The notes under the pieces are model-generated. The model was given only the letters and a program-made list of their open reading frames with translations. It did not search any database and was not told the origin of the DNA. Below, in pieces: positions 9,438 to 19,661 of a stretch of 64,000 nucleotides of DNA. Source of the stretch: Maridesulfovibrio ferrireducens (lineage in GTDB: Bacteria; Desulfobacterota; Desulfovibrionia; Desulfovibrionales; Desulfovibrionaceae); contig NZ_FNGA01000005.1 in the NCBI RefSeq assembly GCF_900101105.1, forward strand, positions 248,001-312,000, given 5' to 3'. The position numbers were made by a program, and so were the translations under genes. The first letter of the stretch is position 1. Every line of letters starts with the position of its first letter.

Positions 9438-10535
9438 CTAATAAAGCGCCATTTTCGTTTCTGGATCAAAGAGAACCATGCGGTCAAACTCGAAACCAAT
9501 GGGAACTATTTCTCCGGGATGAGCCACAATACGCCCTTCGACCTCAGCTATCAGTTCGTTTTCGCCGTCGATAATAATCTCCAGCAGAGAATGGGCACCG
9601 AGAATTTCAGAAACAACAACTTCACCCTGACACCACCACTCTTTAGGAAGGCGCTCGATGTTCTGCCCCATCTTGATAGAGTCAGGACGGATTCCGACCA
9701 GAACCGGCGAACCATTTACAATTCCTTCAGCCACTCCATCCTGAAGAGGAAAAATACTGCTACCGATGACAGCATAACGTTTGCCGTCAACCACACTGCA
9801 TACGCCTTCCAGAATATTCATGGGTGGATTCCCGATAAATTTTGCAACGAAAACATTATTAGGCTTTTCAAACACTTCAATAGGTGTCCCTACCTGCTGG
9901 ATATGACCATCTTTTAGAATGACAATCCGATCAGCAAGAGTCATAGCCTCGATTTGATCATGGGTGACGTATATGGTGGTAGTTTTCAACCGCAGCTGCA
10001 TCTTTCTCAGCTCCATCCGCATTTGCGTTCTGAGCTGTGCATCAAGGTTTGAAAGGGGTTCGTCAAAAAGAAAAACATCCGGTTTGCGGACCATGGCTCT
10101 TCCCATGGCTACACGCTGACGTTGTCCACCGGAAAGTTCAGAAGGCTTACGCTCCAAATATGGTTCAAGCTCCAGAATTCTAGCTGCTTCCATTACTCTG
10201 GCGTTCTGCTCCTCTTTGCTCTTTTTACGCATCTTAAGCGAAAACCCCATGTTCTCGCGAACCGTCATATGCGGGTACAGTGCGTAGTTCTGAAACACCA
10301 TGGCAACGTTGCGATCCTTGGGAGAAACATTATTGACCACTCGCCCGCCGATGCTGATCTCACCTCCGCTTAAGTCTTCCAAACCTGCCACCATGCGTAG
10401 CAAAGTAGACTTTCCGCACCCTGAGGGTCCGACAAGCACAATAAATTCGTTTTCCTTTACAGAAAGGTCCACCCCGTGGATGACCTCTACTGAGCCATAA
10501 CGCTTGACGACGCCTTTAATTTCTACGTTTGCCAT
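9438..10535 (-). CDS. sugar ABC transporter ATP-binding protein (UgpC/MsmX type)
   Basis: 365 residues. It has Walker A 'GPSGCGKST', Q-loop '[12 protein letters not shown]', signature '[14 protein letters not shown]', Walker B '[12 protein letters not shown]', the H-loop '[16 protein letters not shown]', and a C-terminal MOP/TOBE regulatory domain. This is the CUT1 class of sugar-importer ATPases (MalK/UgpC/MsmX). It lies 23 bp after galM and 73 bp before the binding-protein gene. It powers the permease pair at 6048-8016. Confidence 0.92.
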   Translation of the reverse strand: MANVEIKGVVKRYGSVEVIHGVDLSVKENEFIVLVGPSGCGKSTLLRMVAGLEDLSGGEISIGGRVVNNVSPKDRNVAMVFQNYALYPHMTVRENMGFSLKMRKKSKEEQNARVMEAARILELEPYLERKPSELSGGQRQRVAMGRAMVRKPDVFLFDEPLSNLDAQLRTQMRMELRKMQLRLKTTTIYVTHDQIEAMTLADRIVILKDGHIQQVGTPIEVFEKPNNVFVAKFIGNPPMNILEGVCSVVDGKRYAVIGSSIFPLQDGVAEGIVNGSPVLVGIRPDSIKMGQNIERLPKEWWCQGEVVVSEILGAHSLLEIIIDGENELIAEVEGRIVAHPGEIVPIGFEFDRMVLFDPETKMALY

Positions 10536-10558
10536 CTTTATTCTCGCCTTGCTCGGTT

Positions 10559-11608
10559 TTAGCTTCGCGCTTTGAATTCGCGAAACCTGTACTCGGTTGA
10601 ATGCTCGTATATTTCTCCGGGACGTAATATCACGGAGGGAAATTTGGGTTTGTTGGGTGCATCAGGATGTGTATGCGGCTCAAGGCAGAAACCTGAACGG
10701 GGTCCATACTGACATCCACATTTTCCAACGGAACCAACAGAAAGAGAATTTCCTGAATAAAATTGCAGCCCAGACTGCGTGGTCGCGACTTCAAGTTCCA
10801 AATCGAAAGAACTGCTTCTGGCTATGGCTGCGATGTTCATTTCTCCTTTTCTAGAATTCAAGATATAAAATCTGTCATGTTTCAAAGGATAATTCCGGGC
10901 CGCAGCTCCCTTAATTAAAGAGAAATCAGTAAAATCAGCATCAGTACCTTTTACATCAATAATTTCACCGTTTGGAATGAGGCTGTCATCAAGGTTCAAG
11001 GTCTTGCTTGAGAAAATTTTTAATTCATGACTGCCTATATCTTCGCCATTTATATTCAGATTAAAATATGGATGCGCGGTCATGTTTACAGGTGTGGGAC
11101 TGTCGGTTACTCCCCTGTAATCAATACGCAGTCCATTTTTAATCAAGGTATAAATCACGGTGACCCGCAGGTTGCCGGGATAGCCGGATTCCCCGTCCGC
11201 GCTGTCATAGCAAAGCCTTAAGGCTGGCCCTTCTGCGTTTTCTTCCGGGAAAGCTGTCCAAACACGATTGTGAAATCCTTTTGCCCCGCCATGCAGTTGG
11301 TTTTCACCTTCATTTTTGTCTAAAGAAAATTTTTTACCATCCAACACAAATTCAGCCTGAGAAATACGGCCTGCGGTCCTGCCTATGGTGGCACCTAAGT
11401 AATTATCATCTTTCAGATAACCGCCAAGTTCATCAAAACCTAAAACAACATCCAAAGACGGCCCTCCAGAAACAGGAACATCAAGCTTCGTCAGTGTGGC
11501 TCCATAAGTAGCTATGCCGGCTGTATACCCCTCTTTATTATTAAGGATGTACAAGCTGACTTCTTCTCCTGACGGAGTTCTGCCCCATGACCTGCACTCA
11601 ATGCTCAC
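10559..11608 (-). CDS. galM: aldose 1-epimerase (mutarotase)
   Basis: 349 residues and full length for GalM. Conserved pieces are '[12 protein letters not shown]', '[15 protein letters not shown]', the catalytic His region '[11 protein letters not shown]' and the base-containing '[14 protein letters not shown]'. It interconverts alpha and beta anomers of galactose/glucose and feeds GalK. The start is a GTG that overlaps the lacI-type stop codon (GTGA), preceded by GGAGGA, so it is translationally coupled to the regulator gene. Confidence 0.9.
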   Translation of the reverse strand: MSIECRSWGRTPSGEEVSLYILNNKEGYTAGIATYGATLTKLDVPVSGGPSLDVVLGFDELGGYLKDDNYLGATIGRTAGRISQAEFVLDGKKFSLDKNEGENQLHGGAKGFHNRVWTAFPEENAEGPALRLCYDSADGESGYPGNLRVTVIYTLIKNGLRIDYRGVTDSPTPVNMTAHPYFNLNINGEDIGSHELKIFSSKTLNLDDSLIPNGEIIDVKGTDADFTDFSLIKGAAARNYPLKHDRFYILNSRKGEMNIAAIARSSSFDLELEVATTQSGLQFYSGNSLSVGSVGKCGCQYGPRSGFCLEPHTHPDAPNKPKFPSVILRPGEIYEHSTEYRFREFKARS

Positions 11609-12633
11609 TTAGTTCCTCCAGCACAACTTGATCCCCGTACAAGCAACTCCGTTTCCAAAATAATGGTTTCAGGAGTATATTCCCCTTCTGCACTGGCCAA
11701 TTCCTTCAACAACAGAGAAGCGGCTGTCCTGCCCATTTCAAATGCGGGCTGGGAAATAGTTGTCAAAGCCGGTTCAATAAGAGCCGATTCCGGTGAACCG
11801 GAGAATCCTGCCAATGCGATATCTTCCGGGATGCGCAATCCTGCCTCGCGAAAACGACAAAAAGCCCCCACAGCAACAGGATCATTAATAGCCAGAATTG
11901 CGTCCGGTGGATTGTCCATTTTCAAATATTCCTCAGCTCCCTGCCGTCCGTTAGTCCCGCGGCAGCCTCCGATATTAATATTCAATTCGGGATAATACGG
12001 TATGCCGTGGTTTTTAAGAGCCTGTAAGTACCCGTTAAAACGCAAACTATTCAGAGAGATACCTTCCCGTCCGGCAAGAAAACCGATGCGCTTATAGCCG
12101 CAGTCAATCAGGTGACTTGTAGCCTTGTAAGCCGCACTAAAATCATCAATGCATACCTTTCCGGTCTCCAGTTCATCAACTACACGGTCAAATTGAACCA
12201 GTGGAATACCCTGCTTGATCACATTTTTCATATGGTCGTAGGTCGTTGTCTCAAGGGATATAGCCATAAGCAATCCCGCAACCCGATTAGCTGTCAGAGC
12301 TTTTGTATTGGCTATTTCACGACTTAGAGTTTCGTTAGACTGGCAGACCATGATGATATAACCGGCATCGTAGGTAACTTCCTCAATGCCGCTGATAAGC
12401 GTGGCAAAAAAATTATGACGAATTTCAGGAACAATAACCCCGATTATATTACTGCGTTTTTTCTTCAAACTTTGCGCGATGGGATTCGGCTGATAGCCGT
12501 ATTTTTCTGCCGCTTCCAGTGCCAACCGTTTAGTTTTGTCGCTGATGTCCGGATGGTTGTGCAAAGCTCTGGAAACAGTGGATGCTGATATCCCCAGCTT
12601 ACGGGCAAGATCTTTGAGAGTTGTCTGACCCAT
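11605..12633 (-). CDS. LacI-family transcriptional repressor
   Basis: 342 residues from the ATG at 12633. The longer open frame would add 67 unrelated residues, whereas this ATG has GGAAGG just upstream and begins directly with the HTH 'TTLKDLARKLGISASTVSRA'. The hinge 'KYGYQPNPIAQSLKKKRS' and a periplasmic-binding-protein-like effector domain follow. The regulator is encoded inside the operon it probably controls; a matching CG-centred operator overlaps the galT promoter at 15126-15143. It starts one base after the galK stop. Confidence 0.92.
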   Translation of the reverse strand: MGQTTLKDLARKLGISASTVSRALHNHPDISDKTKRLALEAAEKYGYQPNPIAQSLKKKRSNIIGVIVPEIRHNFFATLISGIEEVTYDAGYIIMVCQSNETLSREIANTKALTANRVAGLLMAISLETTTYDHMKNVIKQGIPLVQFDRVVDELETGKVCIDDFSAAYKATSHLIDCGYKRIGFLAGREGISLNSLRFNGYLQALKNHGIPYYPELNINIGGCRGTNGRQGAEEYLKMDNPPDAILAINDPVAVGAFCRFREAGLRIPEDIALAGFSGSPESALIEPALTTISQPAFEMGRTAASLLLKELASAEGEYTPETIILETELLVRGSSCAGGTK

Positions 12634-12634
12634 A

Positions 12635-13990
12635 TTATTTACCTTCCACCCCTGTTTGAGAAATGGACAGAAATTCCCGTCCCGGCTGACGAACAACCAA
12701 TTCAATGACCGATCCGGCTCCAAAAATATTTTCCATAGCTTTTTTATATTCATCAAAGCTGGAATCTTGAACGTAAACTTGAATAGTTCCGGCAAAACCG
12801 CCGCCGTGAACTCTGCCAACTCCTTTTGAACCAAGAAGAAGTTCGGTTAAAGTCAAAGCTAAAGGAATGGGCTGTTCAGAAGGTAAATGCGTATTGTAGC
12901 AGTTTTGTAAAAGTCGGCAGGAGGAATTTCCGGATTCGGAAACCAATTTGAGAAACTCTCTTATGTCTCCGGCGTGTAAAGCGTTACCTTGCTGTACTGC
13001 CCGCTCGTCCTCTCCTATAAAATGCATAAGTCTGAGCGCAGCTCTGTCTCCTGCTTTTTCCCGAAGCAACCCCATATTCTCGATGACCTCGGACATGCTT
13101 ATTCCACGAGCTTCGTTGCGACCGAGACATTCTGATGCCCGCTGCATTTCTTCGCGTATGGCCGCGTATTCAGAAGTTAGATCAGCGTGGCTTCCTCCGG
13201 TATTAACTACACAGAGGCGATATCCGGTCCCGTAAAACCCTTCACTCGCTGTTTCAGCATTAATAAATCCGGGAGAAACCCGTTCGACTGCGGGATTATC
13301 AGAATCCTTGAAATCAATTCCCAGAATGCCTTCAAAAGAAGAGGCCATCTGATCCATAAACCCGCAGGGCTTACCAAAATACAAATTTTCTGCCCGTCTT
13401 GCTATACGGGCTATATCTAGGGGACCAACGTTGGAATTGTTGAAAAGTGCGCTGAAAATTCGTCCTATCAAAACCTCAAAAGCGGCTGAAGAACTTAGAC
13501 CGGCCCCGGCGGGAATAGAGCTTGAAACACAGGAGTTAAACCCGGAAACTTTTAATCCTGATTTACGGAAACCGTCAGCAACTCCACGGACAAGGGCTTC
13601 GCTGGTTCCTTCTTCCTTTGAACGAGGAGATGTATCGGACAGATCAACCACAATAGGCTTTTCAAAATTTTCAGAGAAGATGGTGACGACCTGATCATTC
13701 AGACCGGAAGTTGGTGAAAAGATCGACAGGCAATCCAGATTGACTGCTGCCGCGAGGACTCTTCCGTTATTGTGGTCGGTGTGGTTGCCGCCAAGCTCGG
13801 TTCTTCCCGGAGCGCTGGCAATGCCTAATAATTTTGAGTTGAATGATTCTTCTGTCCAATCCAAAAGTTTAGTTAAACGGCTACGGGATTCATCAAGTCT
13901 GGAACATGAATGTATGGCGCAAAAATCATGATCAAAGCCGCCTCTATCCATATGATTTCTAATATTCTCTATTGAAAACATTTTATTCAT
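12635..13990 (-). CDS. galK: galactokinase
   Basis: GHMP kinase, about 451 residues from the ATG at 13990 (AGGA five bases upstream; a longer frame to 14038 overlaps galT without support). The galactokinase signature 'GRTELGGNHTDHNNGRV' is present, with N replacing the usual E in the 'GEHTDYN' block. The GHMP ATP motif 'SSIPAGAGLSSSAAFEV' and the C-terminal 'VGRVHGGGFAGTIQVYV' are also present. It phosphorylates galactose to galactose-1-phosphate. It overlaps the galT stop by 8 bases. It is slightly longer than E. coli GalK (382 residues), largely at the N-terminus. Confidence 0.9.
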   Translation of the reverse strand: MNKMFSIENIRNHMDRGGFDHDFCAIHSCSRLDESRSRLTKLLDWTEESFNSKLLGIASAPGRTELGGNHTDHNNGRVLAAAVNLDCLSIFSPTSGLNDQVVTIFSENFEKPIVVDLSDTSPRSKEEGTSEALVRGVADGFRKSGLKVSGFNSCVSSSIPAGAGLSSSAAFEVLIGRIFSALFNNSNVGPLDIARIARRAENLYFGKPCGFMDQMASSFEGILGIDFKDSDNPAVERVSPGFINAETASEGFYGTGYRLCVVNTGGSHADLTSEYAAIREEMQRASECLGRNEARGISMSEVIENMGLLREKAGDRAALRLMHFIGEDERAVQQGNALHAGDIREFLKLVSESGNSSCRLLQNCYNTHLPSEQPIPLALTLTELLLGSKGVGRVHGGGFAGTIQVYVQDSSFDEYKKAMENIFGAGSVIELVVRQPGREFLSISQTGVEGK

Positions 13991-15032
13991 CCCGATCCTG
14001 AAAATGTATTTCCGGCAGATCGCGCAATCGTTTGGCACTTTGTTCAGCGGTAATATCCCGTTGCGGCATGCCCATCAGTTCAAAGCCGACCATAAATTTG
14101 CGTACTGTGGCAGAACGGAGAAGCGGTGGATAGTAATGAATATGCCAGTGCCAATGATCTCCGCCATTTTCCCGAGCCGGACGCTGATGAATTCCCATGG
14201 AATAAGGGAATGATGTTTCAAAAAGATTATCAAAACGTATTCCCATACGCACCAGCGAATCAGCCAGATCTTTTTTCTGGCTATCATTCATATCGGTTAT
14301 TGCCCCCATGTGGGCTTTAGGCAACAACATGGTTTCAAAGGGCCAGACCGCCCAGAACGGAACAAGGGCTACAAAAGAATCATTTTCGAAAACAACCCGT
14401 TCGCCGGATTTCAATTCACGCTCAACGTAACGGCATAGCAAACATTGGTCTTTCTCGCGTAAATATTTTTCTTGGCGGATATCTTCATTAGCAGGGATTG
14501 TGGGTACGGAACGGGTAGCCCAAACTTGGCAATGGGGATGGGGATTAGAACAACCCATAATATCTCCCCGATTTTCGAAAATCTGAACATAACCGATGTC
14601 TTTACGGGCTGAAAGCTCAGTGAACTGATCGCACCAAATATCTACAACCTTGCGCACTGCATCGGGAGTCATTCGCGACAGGGTCAGATCATGCCGAGGT
14701 GAAAAACAGACAACCCGACAAACACCGCTCTCAGGTTCCACCTGAAAAAGTTCATCCTGATCACAGGACTCATTTACGGACTCTTCAAGCAGAGAAGGAA
14801 AATCGTTGTCGAAAACAAAAACGTCTTTGTAATCAGGATTGGTCGCCCCCTGATTGCGGACATTGCCCGGGCACAGATAACATTTCGGATCATAGCTGGG
14901 CAGTATGTTAGTTTGAGTACTTTCCTGCCGTCCCTGCCAAGGTCTTTTAGTCCGGTGCGGAGACACCAATACCCACTCCCCGGTAAGGGGATTAAAGCGC
15001 TTATGCGGAAGATCCTGTAATTTATTGATCAT
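13983..15032 (-). CDS. galT: galactose-1-phosphate uridylyltransferase
   Basis: 349 residues and full length. The active-site HxHxQ histidine triad is visible ('NPHPHCQVWA'), with the N-terminal 'RFNPLTGEWVLVSPHRTKRPW' region, zinc-type cysteines 'CYLCPG', and a C-terminal 'HWHIHYYPP' motif. It exchanges UDP between glucose and galactose in the Leloir pathway. It is the first gene of the operon; its start follows the promoter/operator at 15126-15172. No galE (UDP-galactose 4-epimerase) is found in the operon. Confidence 0.93.
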   Translation of the reverse strand: MINKLQDLPHKRFNPLTGEWVLVSPHRTKRPWQGRQESTQTNILPSYDPKCYLCPGNVRNQGATNPDYKDVFVFDNDFPSLLEESVNESCDQDELFQVEPESGVCRVVCFSPRHDLTLSRMTPDAVRKVVDIWCDQFTELSARKDIGYVQIFENRGDIMGCSNPHPHCQVWATRSVPTIPANEDIRQEKYLREKDQCLLCRYVERELKSGERVVFENDSFVALVPFWAVWPFETMLLPKAHMGAITDMNDSQKKDLADSLVRMGIRFDNLFETSFPYSMGIHQRPARENGGDHWHWHIHYYPPLLRSATVRKFMVGFELMGMPQRDITAEQSAKRLRDLPEIHFQDRDE

Positions 15033-15125
15033 ACATATCTGTCTTATTATTTTAATGTTTAATTACAGCATGTTATAAATATAAACAATGCCAAATCCAT
15101 CATTATGAACAATACCGCAAACGAA

Positions 15126-15172
15126 ACCGCAAACGTTTTCGGTATTGTCCTTGTAATAATACAGATTGTCAA
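15126..15172 (-). promoter_or_regulatory. promoter and LacI-type operator of the gal/sugar operon
   Basis: On the minus strand a -35 TTGACA (15167-15172) is followed after exactly 17 bp by a -10-like GACAAT (15144-15149). Abutting it is an 18-bp near-perfect palindrome ACCG(C/A)AAACGTTTTCGGT (15126-15143) with the central CG step used by LacI-family proteins. Overlap of operator and start site would give simple repression by the regulator encoded in the operon. Confidence 0.7.
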
Positions 15173-15300
15173 TAAGGTAAGATAAAAAACTTAGCTCAGT
15201 CTCATTTTAAATGATGATATTTTATAAAAATAAAAGATCACCAATATGTCCGAACGACGGTTTCACTTGGATTCATCATAAAACAGAAGGTAAAGAAATA

Positions 15301-15642
15301 ATGCGAAAAAAAGGCATGAATACAAAAGGTAAAAATAGACCGAGACAGAAGACATGTCGCAATAATAAAGGACATTCCTGTCACCAGAACGTTCAATTTG
15401 TAGGTCTCAAACCAGAGACTTTTCCCTTGAATAACCCTCAGACCGTAAAAACGAATAGTCTACCCAAAATAGTTATTAATGCAGAACTATGCGTGGCGTG
15501 CAAGAAGTGCGAACGTGTCTGCCTACCCAGAGCTATCATCGTCAAAGAAACTGCGACCGTTGACAACTCTCTGTGCATCCGATGCGGAAAATGTATCCGA
15601 ATATGCCCCAATCAGGCGATATCATATAATAGATCGGAATGA
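15301..15642 (+). CDS. small 2[4Fe-4S] ferredoxin with basic N-terminal extension
   Basis: About 113 residues from the ATG at 15301 (AGAAGG upstream); an upstream ATG at 15211 has no ribosome site. The C-terminal half has two [4Fe-4S] motifs, 'CVACKKCERVCLP' and 'CIRCGKCIRICPNQAI'. The N-terminal ~50 residues are rich in Lys/Arg and hold stray Cys/His (KTCRNNKGHSCHQN), unlike ordinary ferredoxins. It stands alone between two minus-strand operons. It is probably an electron carrier or accessory Fe-S subunit; partner unknown. Confidence 0.75.
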   Translation: MRKKGMNTKGKNRPRQKTCRNNKGHSCHQNVQFVGLKPETFPLNNPQTVKTNSLPKIVINAELCVACKKCERVCLPRAIIVKETATVDNSLCIRCGKCIRICPNQAISYNRSE

Positions 15643-15743
15643 TCGAAACCTATGTATTCCAACAAACAAAGACAAAAATCCTTGCCCGGTTCTTGGCTCG
15701 ACCTGCAATAGAAAATAAAAGGCTAATAGCTTTCCTTTTTTAT

Positions 15744-18700
15744 CTATTCTTTTATGCTTTTAAATTTAATTTCCTCAACCCCGCAATAAAGCACCGGCAC
15801 TACAAACACGGTCAATATAGCGATAGACATTCCCCCGAAAGAAGGGATGGCCATGGGTACCATTATATCTGATCCTCGACCTGTAGAGGTCAGAATAGGC
15901 AACAGGGCAAGAATGGTTGTTGCCGAGGTCATCAGTGCCGGACGGATTCTTCTTTGTGCCCCGGTTATGATCGCCTGTCTGATTTCGGGGATGCTTTGCA
16001 TATTGCGGTCTTTTTTACTTTCATCCAGATATGTTGCCATAATTACGCCATCGTCCGAGGCAATTCCGAACAAGGCTAGGAAACCTACCCAGATGGCTAC
16101 ACTTAAGTTGATAGGTGCAACTTGAAAGAGTTCTCGCATGTCCGTTCCGAACATTGCGAAATCTAAAAACCACGTCTGACCATACAGCCAGACCATGAGA
16201 AAACCGCCGGACCATGCAACGAAAATACCTGAAAAAACCATCAGCGTTGTCGCCATGGATTTGAACTGGAAATATAAAATCAGGACAATGAACAACAGAG
16301 CCAGTGGCAGGATTACAGCAAGTTTCTTTTGTGCTCTAATCTGGTTTTCATAACTTCCGGCAAATTCGTATGAGACTCCGGCAGGAATAATCAATTCCCC
16401 TGATTCTATTTTTGAATCTAAGAAAGCCTGTACCTGTTCAACCACGTCCACCTCGGCAAAACCGGATTTCTTGTCGAAAAGTACGTAACCCACCAAAAAG
16501 GTATCTTCACTTTTAATGACCTGCGGTCCGCGAATGTACTTTATCTCGGTTAGCTGACTGAGCGGGATCTGTTCACCTGCCGGAGCGCTGACGAGGATAT
16601 TGCCAAGGTCGTCTATATTATCTCTGAGTTCTCTTAGATATCGGACACGGACGGGATAACGTTCACGCCCTTCAACTGTTGTAGTCACAACCTTTCCGCC
16701 CACTGCAACTTCAATGACATCCTGCACCTGTGAAAGCATTATTCCATGTCTGGCAATTGCTTCACGGTCAATAATGATTTCAAGGTATGGTTTACCCACA
16801 ATGCGGTCAGCTATGACAGCTTCCGGTTGCACTGATCCTACTTGTTTGAGCAATCTTTCAAGATCAAGAGCGACCTTCTCCAGTATTTCTAGGTTCGGAC
16901 CTTTTACCTTGATGCCCATAGGCGCACGCATGCCGGATTGCAGCATGACAATTCGGGCGGCAATGGGTTGCAATTTAGGCGCGGAGGTGACGCCGGGCAT
17001 TGCTGCGGCTTTGATGATTTCATCCCAGATATCGTCAGGAGAAGTTATTCCTTTCCAGCTTTTACGATCCGGATTCAGACCGGGATTAAGTGCTGAACGC
17101 CATATTCTGAAAGGTTTGCCGTCTTCATCAGAAATTAATTTTCCATTCTCATCCCGCTCATAATAGCCCTTCACCAGATATGGATATCCATCCTGCGCCG
17201 GTACAAGGTCCCCTTTAACATTGCGGAAAAAATCTTTCTGATCGGAGTCAAATTTGAAACGTAACCGTTCACCTGATTTATCAATCACATATTCAGGTTT
17301 GTAATTAATGACAGTCTCAATCATGGAGATGGGTGCGGGATCAAGAGGAGTTTCTGCGCGCCCGAGTTTGCCTACAGCCGAGTCAACTTCGGGAATAGCT
17401 TGAATCATCATGTCCTGCTTACGAAGCACATCCTGCGCTTCCCCGATGGATGCATGAGGCATGGTGGTTGGCATGAACAGGAATGCACCTTCATCAAGGT
17501 CCGGCATGAATTCTTTCCCCAGTCCGGGAAAAGCATGAGACAATTTTACATAGGGCGATGAAGTTTTAATTGTCTCAGGTAAAAACGAAGTTAGATTGCC
17601 GAATCCCAACCAAATGGACATTCCCAAAACAATGATAAAAGTAGGCAGCGACAAAAACAGCACTTTATGATTCAAACACCAGCCCAGCATTCTGGTGTAA
17701 TTGCGACGGAAAATATCAAAGAAGAGCATCAATCCGCCGATGACTACAGCGACGAAAAGATAGTTGTTGCTCATGCCTTTTTCCGGCCCCAGCGGAAGCC
17801 ATGAACTTGTAAGAACCCACGCGACCATGGCAACAATTGTCCATGTCTCGGTATAATCTATAAATTTGTGAACCTTTTCGGGGATAAAGGGCAATACAAA
17901 GTGCTTTATACCAAGGTAGATGAAGAACAGTCCTACCCACCACTTTACTATTACAGAAAGTGCAATTCCTGAAATAAAATAAATAGTTGCGCGGATATAT
18001 GTCTGTTTGCTTTTGAGGAACTTTTTGCGTGCAGTAAACAAAAGATGGGCCATGGGCGGCAAAATAGTCAGGGCTACAATAATAGAAGCCAGCAAAGCGA
18101 AAGACTTGGTATACGCCAACGGCTTGAAGAGCTTTCCCTCTGCTCCGTCCATAGCAAAAACAGGCATAAAACTTACAATTGTGGTAGCTACAGCAGTCAT
18201 TACAGCGCTGCCTACTTCGGTTGTTCCATCATAAATAAGTTTAAGCCTGCTGACTCCTTCCTTGGCCTTTTCAAGCTTTTTAAGGATATTTTCGCAAATG
18301 ATAATTCCCATGTCGACCATGGTTCCGATGGCAATGGCTATCCCTGAAAGAGCGACAATATTTGCATCGACTTTGAAAACTCTCATACCGATAAAACACA
18401 TCAGCACGGCGAGAGGCAGCAGCGATGAAATAAGCAGTGAACTTTTGAGATGAATGACCGCAATAAGTACAACAATGATGGTGATCAATATTTCTTCGGT
18501 CAAAGCTGTGTTAAGCGTGCCGAGAGTCTCATGAATCAGACCGGAGCGGTCATAAAACGGCACAATAGTCAGCTTGCTTTCGGTGCCGTCGGGCAGGATT
18601 TTAGATGGTAGCCCCGGTGAAATATCTTTGATTTTATCCTTGATATTTTCAATTACCTTCAACGGATTTTCACCGTAACGAACGACTGCCACGCCGCCGA

Positions 18701-19655
18701 CGACTTCTGCTCCGCCTTTATCCAATGCACCGCGCCTAAGGGCCGGACCTTCTGATACGCGTGCAACATCACGGACATGAATGGGGATGTTGTTAACAAC
18801 TTTAACAACCGAGCTTTCAATGTCAGAAAGTTCTTTAATAAAACCGATACCCCTGATGACATATTCAGCGTTGTTGATTTCAATGGTACGTGCACCAACA
18901 TCGAGGTTGGACATTTTTACTGCCCGGTAAACATCGCTTAGTGTGACATTGGCGGCGCGCATGGCATCGGGATCAACATCAATCTGATACTCTTTTACAA
19001 AACCGCCGACTGAGGCGACTTCACTTACTCCGTCGGCTGCCAGCAGGGCGTAGCGGACGTACCAATCCTGTACGGAACGAATTTCATCAAGGTTCCAGCC
19101 TCCGGTGGGGTTGCCTTGCGGATCTCGTCCTTCAATGGTGTACCAGTACACCTGCCCGAGGGCGGTTGCGTCAGGCCCAAGAGACGGTTTTATCCCCTCA
19201 GGCAGAGTTCCTGCCGAGAGACTGTTCAGCTTTTCAAGCAGCCGCGAACGGGACCAGTAAAAATCGATATCTTCATTAAAAATGACATAAATAGTTGAAA
19301 AACCGAACATGGAATAGCTACGAACTGTTTTAACTCCGGGAACACCCAGTAAGGCCACAGTCAGCGGATAACTGATCTGATCTTCCACATCCTGCGGTGA
19401 ACGGCCCATCCATTTGGTGAAAATAATTTGCTGATTTTCACCGATATCAGGGATTGCGTCCACAGGGACAGGAGATCTGTCGATACCTTCAATTTTCCAG
19501 TCAAAAGGTGCGGTAAATATACCACCGCAGATGACCAGAAGCAGGAGAATGCCGACAATCAATTTTTGCTCAAGGCAGAACAGAATTGTCTTTTCCGTAA
19601 GGGTACGGGGGATGGGACGCTGTTTTTCAGATGTGGAATTATCGCTCATTGTCAT
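15744..19655 (-). CDS. cusA: CusA/CzcA-type heavy-metal RND efflux pump
   Basis: 1303-residue inner-membrane RND transporter of the heavy-metal efflux group. Recognisable parts are 'DAIPDIGENQQIIFTKW', the first-repeat 'GIAIAIGTMVDMGIIICENI' TM4 region and the periplasmic 'IVMLQSGMRAPMGIKVKG', where a Met aligns with CusA metal-site Met573. It is about 250 residues longer than E. coli CusA. One extra stretch (about 535-660) adds hydrophobic segments between the repeats and another (about 790-880) is periplasmic; such long forms occur in Bacteroidetes-like CusA. Gene order A-B-C is reversed relative to cusCBA on the transcript: C, B, A. The likely ions are Cu(I)/Ag(I). Confidence 0.9.
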   Translation of the reverse strand: MTMSDNSTSEKQRPIPRTLTEKTILFCLEQKLIVGILLLLVICGGIFTAPFDWKIEGIDRSPVPVDAIPDIGENQQIIFTKWMGRSPQDVEDQISYPLTVALLGVPGVKTVRSYSMFGFSTIYVIFNEDIDFYWSRSRLLEKLNSLSAGTLPEGIKPSLGPDATALGQVYWYTIEGRDPQGNPTGGWNLDEIRSVQDWYVRYALLAADGVSEVASVGGFVKEYQIDVDPDAMRAANVTLSDVYRAVKMSNLDVGARTIEINNAEYVIRGIGFIKELSDIESSVVKVVNNIPIHVRDVARVSEGPALRRGALDKGGAEVVGGVAVVRYGENPLKVIENIKDKIKDISPGLPSKILPDGTESKLTIVPFYDRSGLIHETLGTLNTALTEEILITIIVVLIAVIHLKSSLLISSLLPLAVLMCFIGMRVFKVDANIVALSGIAIAIGTMVDMGIIICENILKKLEKAKEGVSRLKLIYDGTTEVGSAVMTAVATTIVSFMPVFAMDGAEGKLFKPLAYTKSFALLASIIVALTILPPMAHLLFTARKKFLKSKQTYIRATIYFISGIALSVIVKWWVGLFFIYLGIKHFVLPFIPEKVHKFIDYTETWTIVAMVAWVLTSSWLPLGPEKGMSNNYLFVAVVIGGLMLFFDIFRRNYTRMLGWCLNHKVLFLSLPTFIIVLGMSIWLGFGNLTSFLPETIKTSSPYVKLSHAFPGLGKEFMPDLDEGAFLFMPTTMPHASIGEAQDVLRKQDMMIQAIPEVDSAVGKLGRAETPLDPAPISMIETVINYKPEYVIDKSGERLRFKFDSDQKDFFRNVKGDLVPAQDGYPYLVKGYYERDENGKLISDEDGKPFRIWRSALNPGLNPDRKSWKGITSPDDIWDEIIKAAAMPGVTSAPKLQPIAARIVMLQSGMRAPMGIKVKGPNLEILEKVALDLERLLKQVGSVQPEAVIADRIVGKPYLEIIIDREAIARHGIMLSQVQDVIEVAVGGKVVTTTVEGRERYPVRVRYLRELRDNIDDLGNILVSAPAGEQIPLSQLTEIKYIRGPQVIKSEDTFLVGYVLFDKKSGFAEVDVVEQVQAFLDSKIESGELIIPAGVSYEFAGSYENQIRAQKKLAVILPLALLFIVLILYFQFKSMATTLMVFSGIFVAWSGGFLMVWLYGQTWFLDFAMFGTDMRELFQVAPINLSVAIWVGFLALFGIASDDGVIMATYLDESKKDRNMQSIPEIRQAIITGAQRRIRPALMTSATTILALLPILTSTGRGSDIMVPMAIPSFGGMSIAILTVFVVPVLYCGVEEIKFKSIKE

Positions 19656-19661
19656 CCCGCC

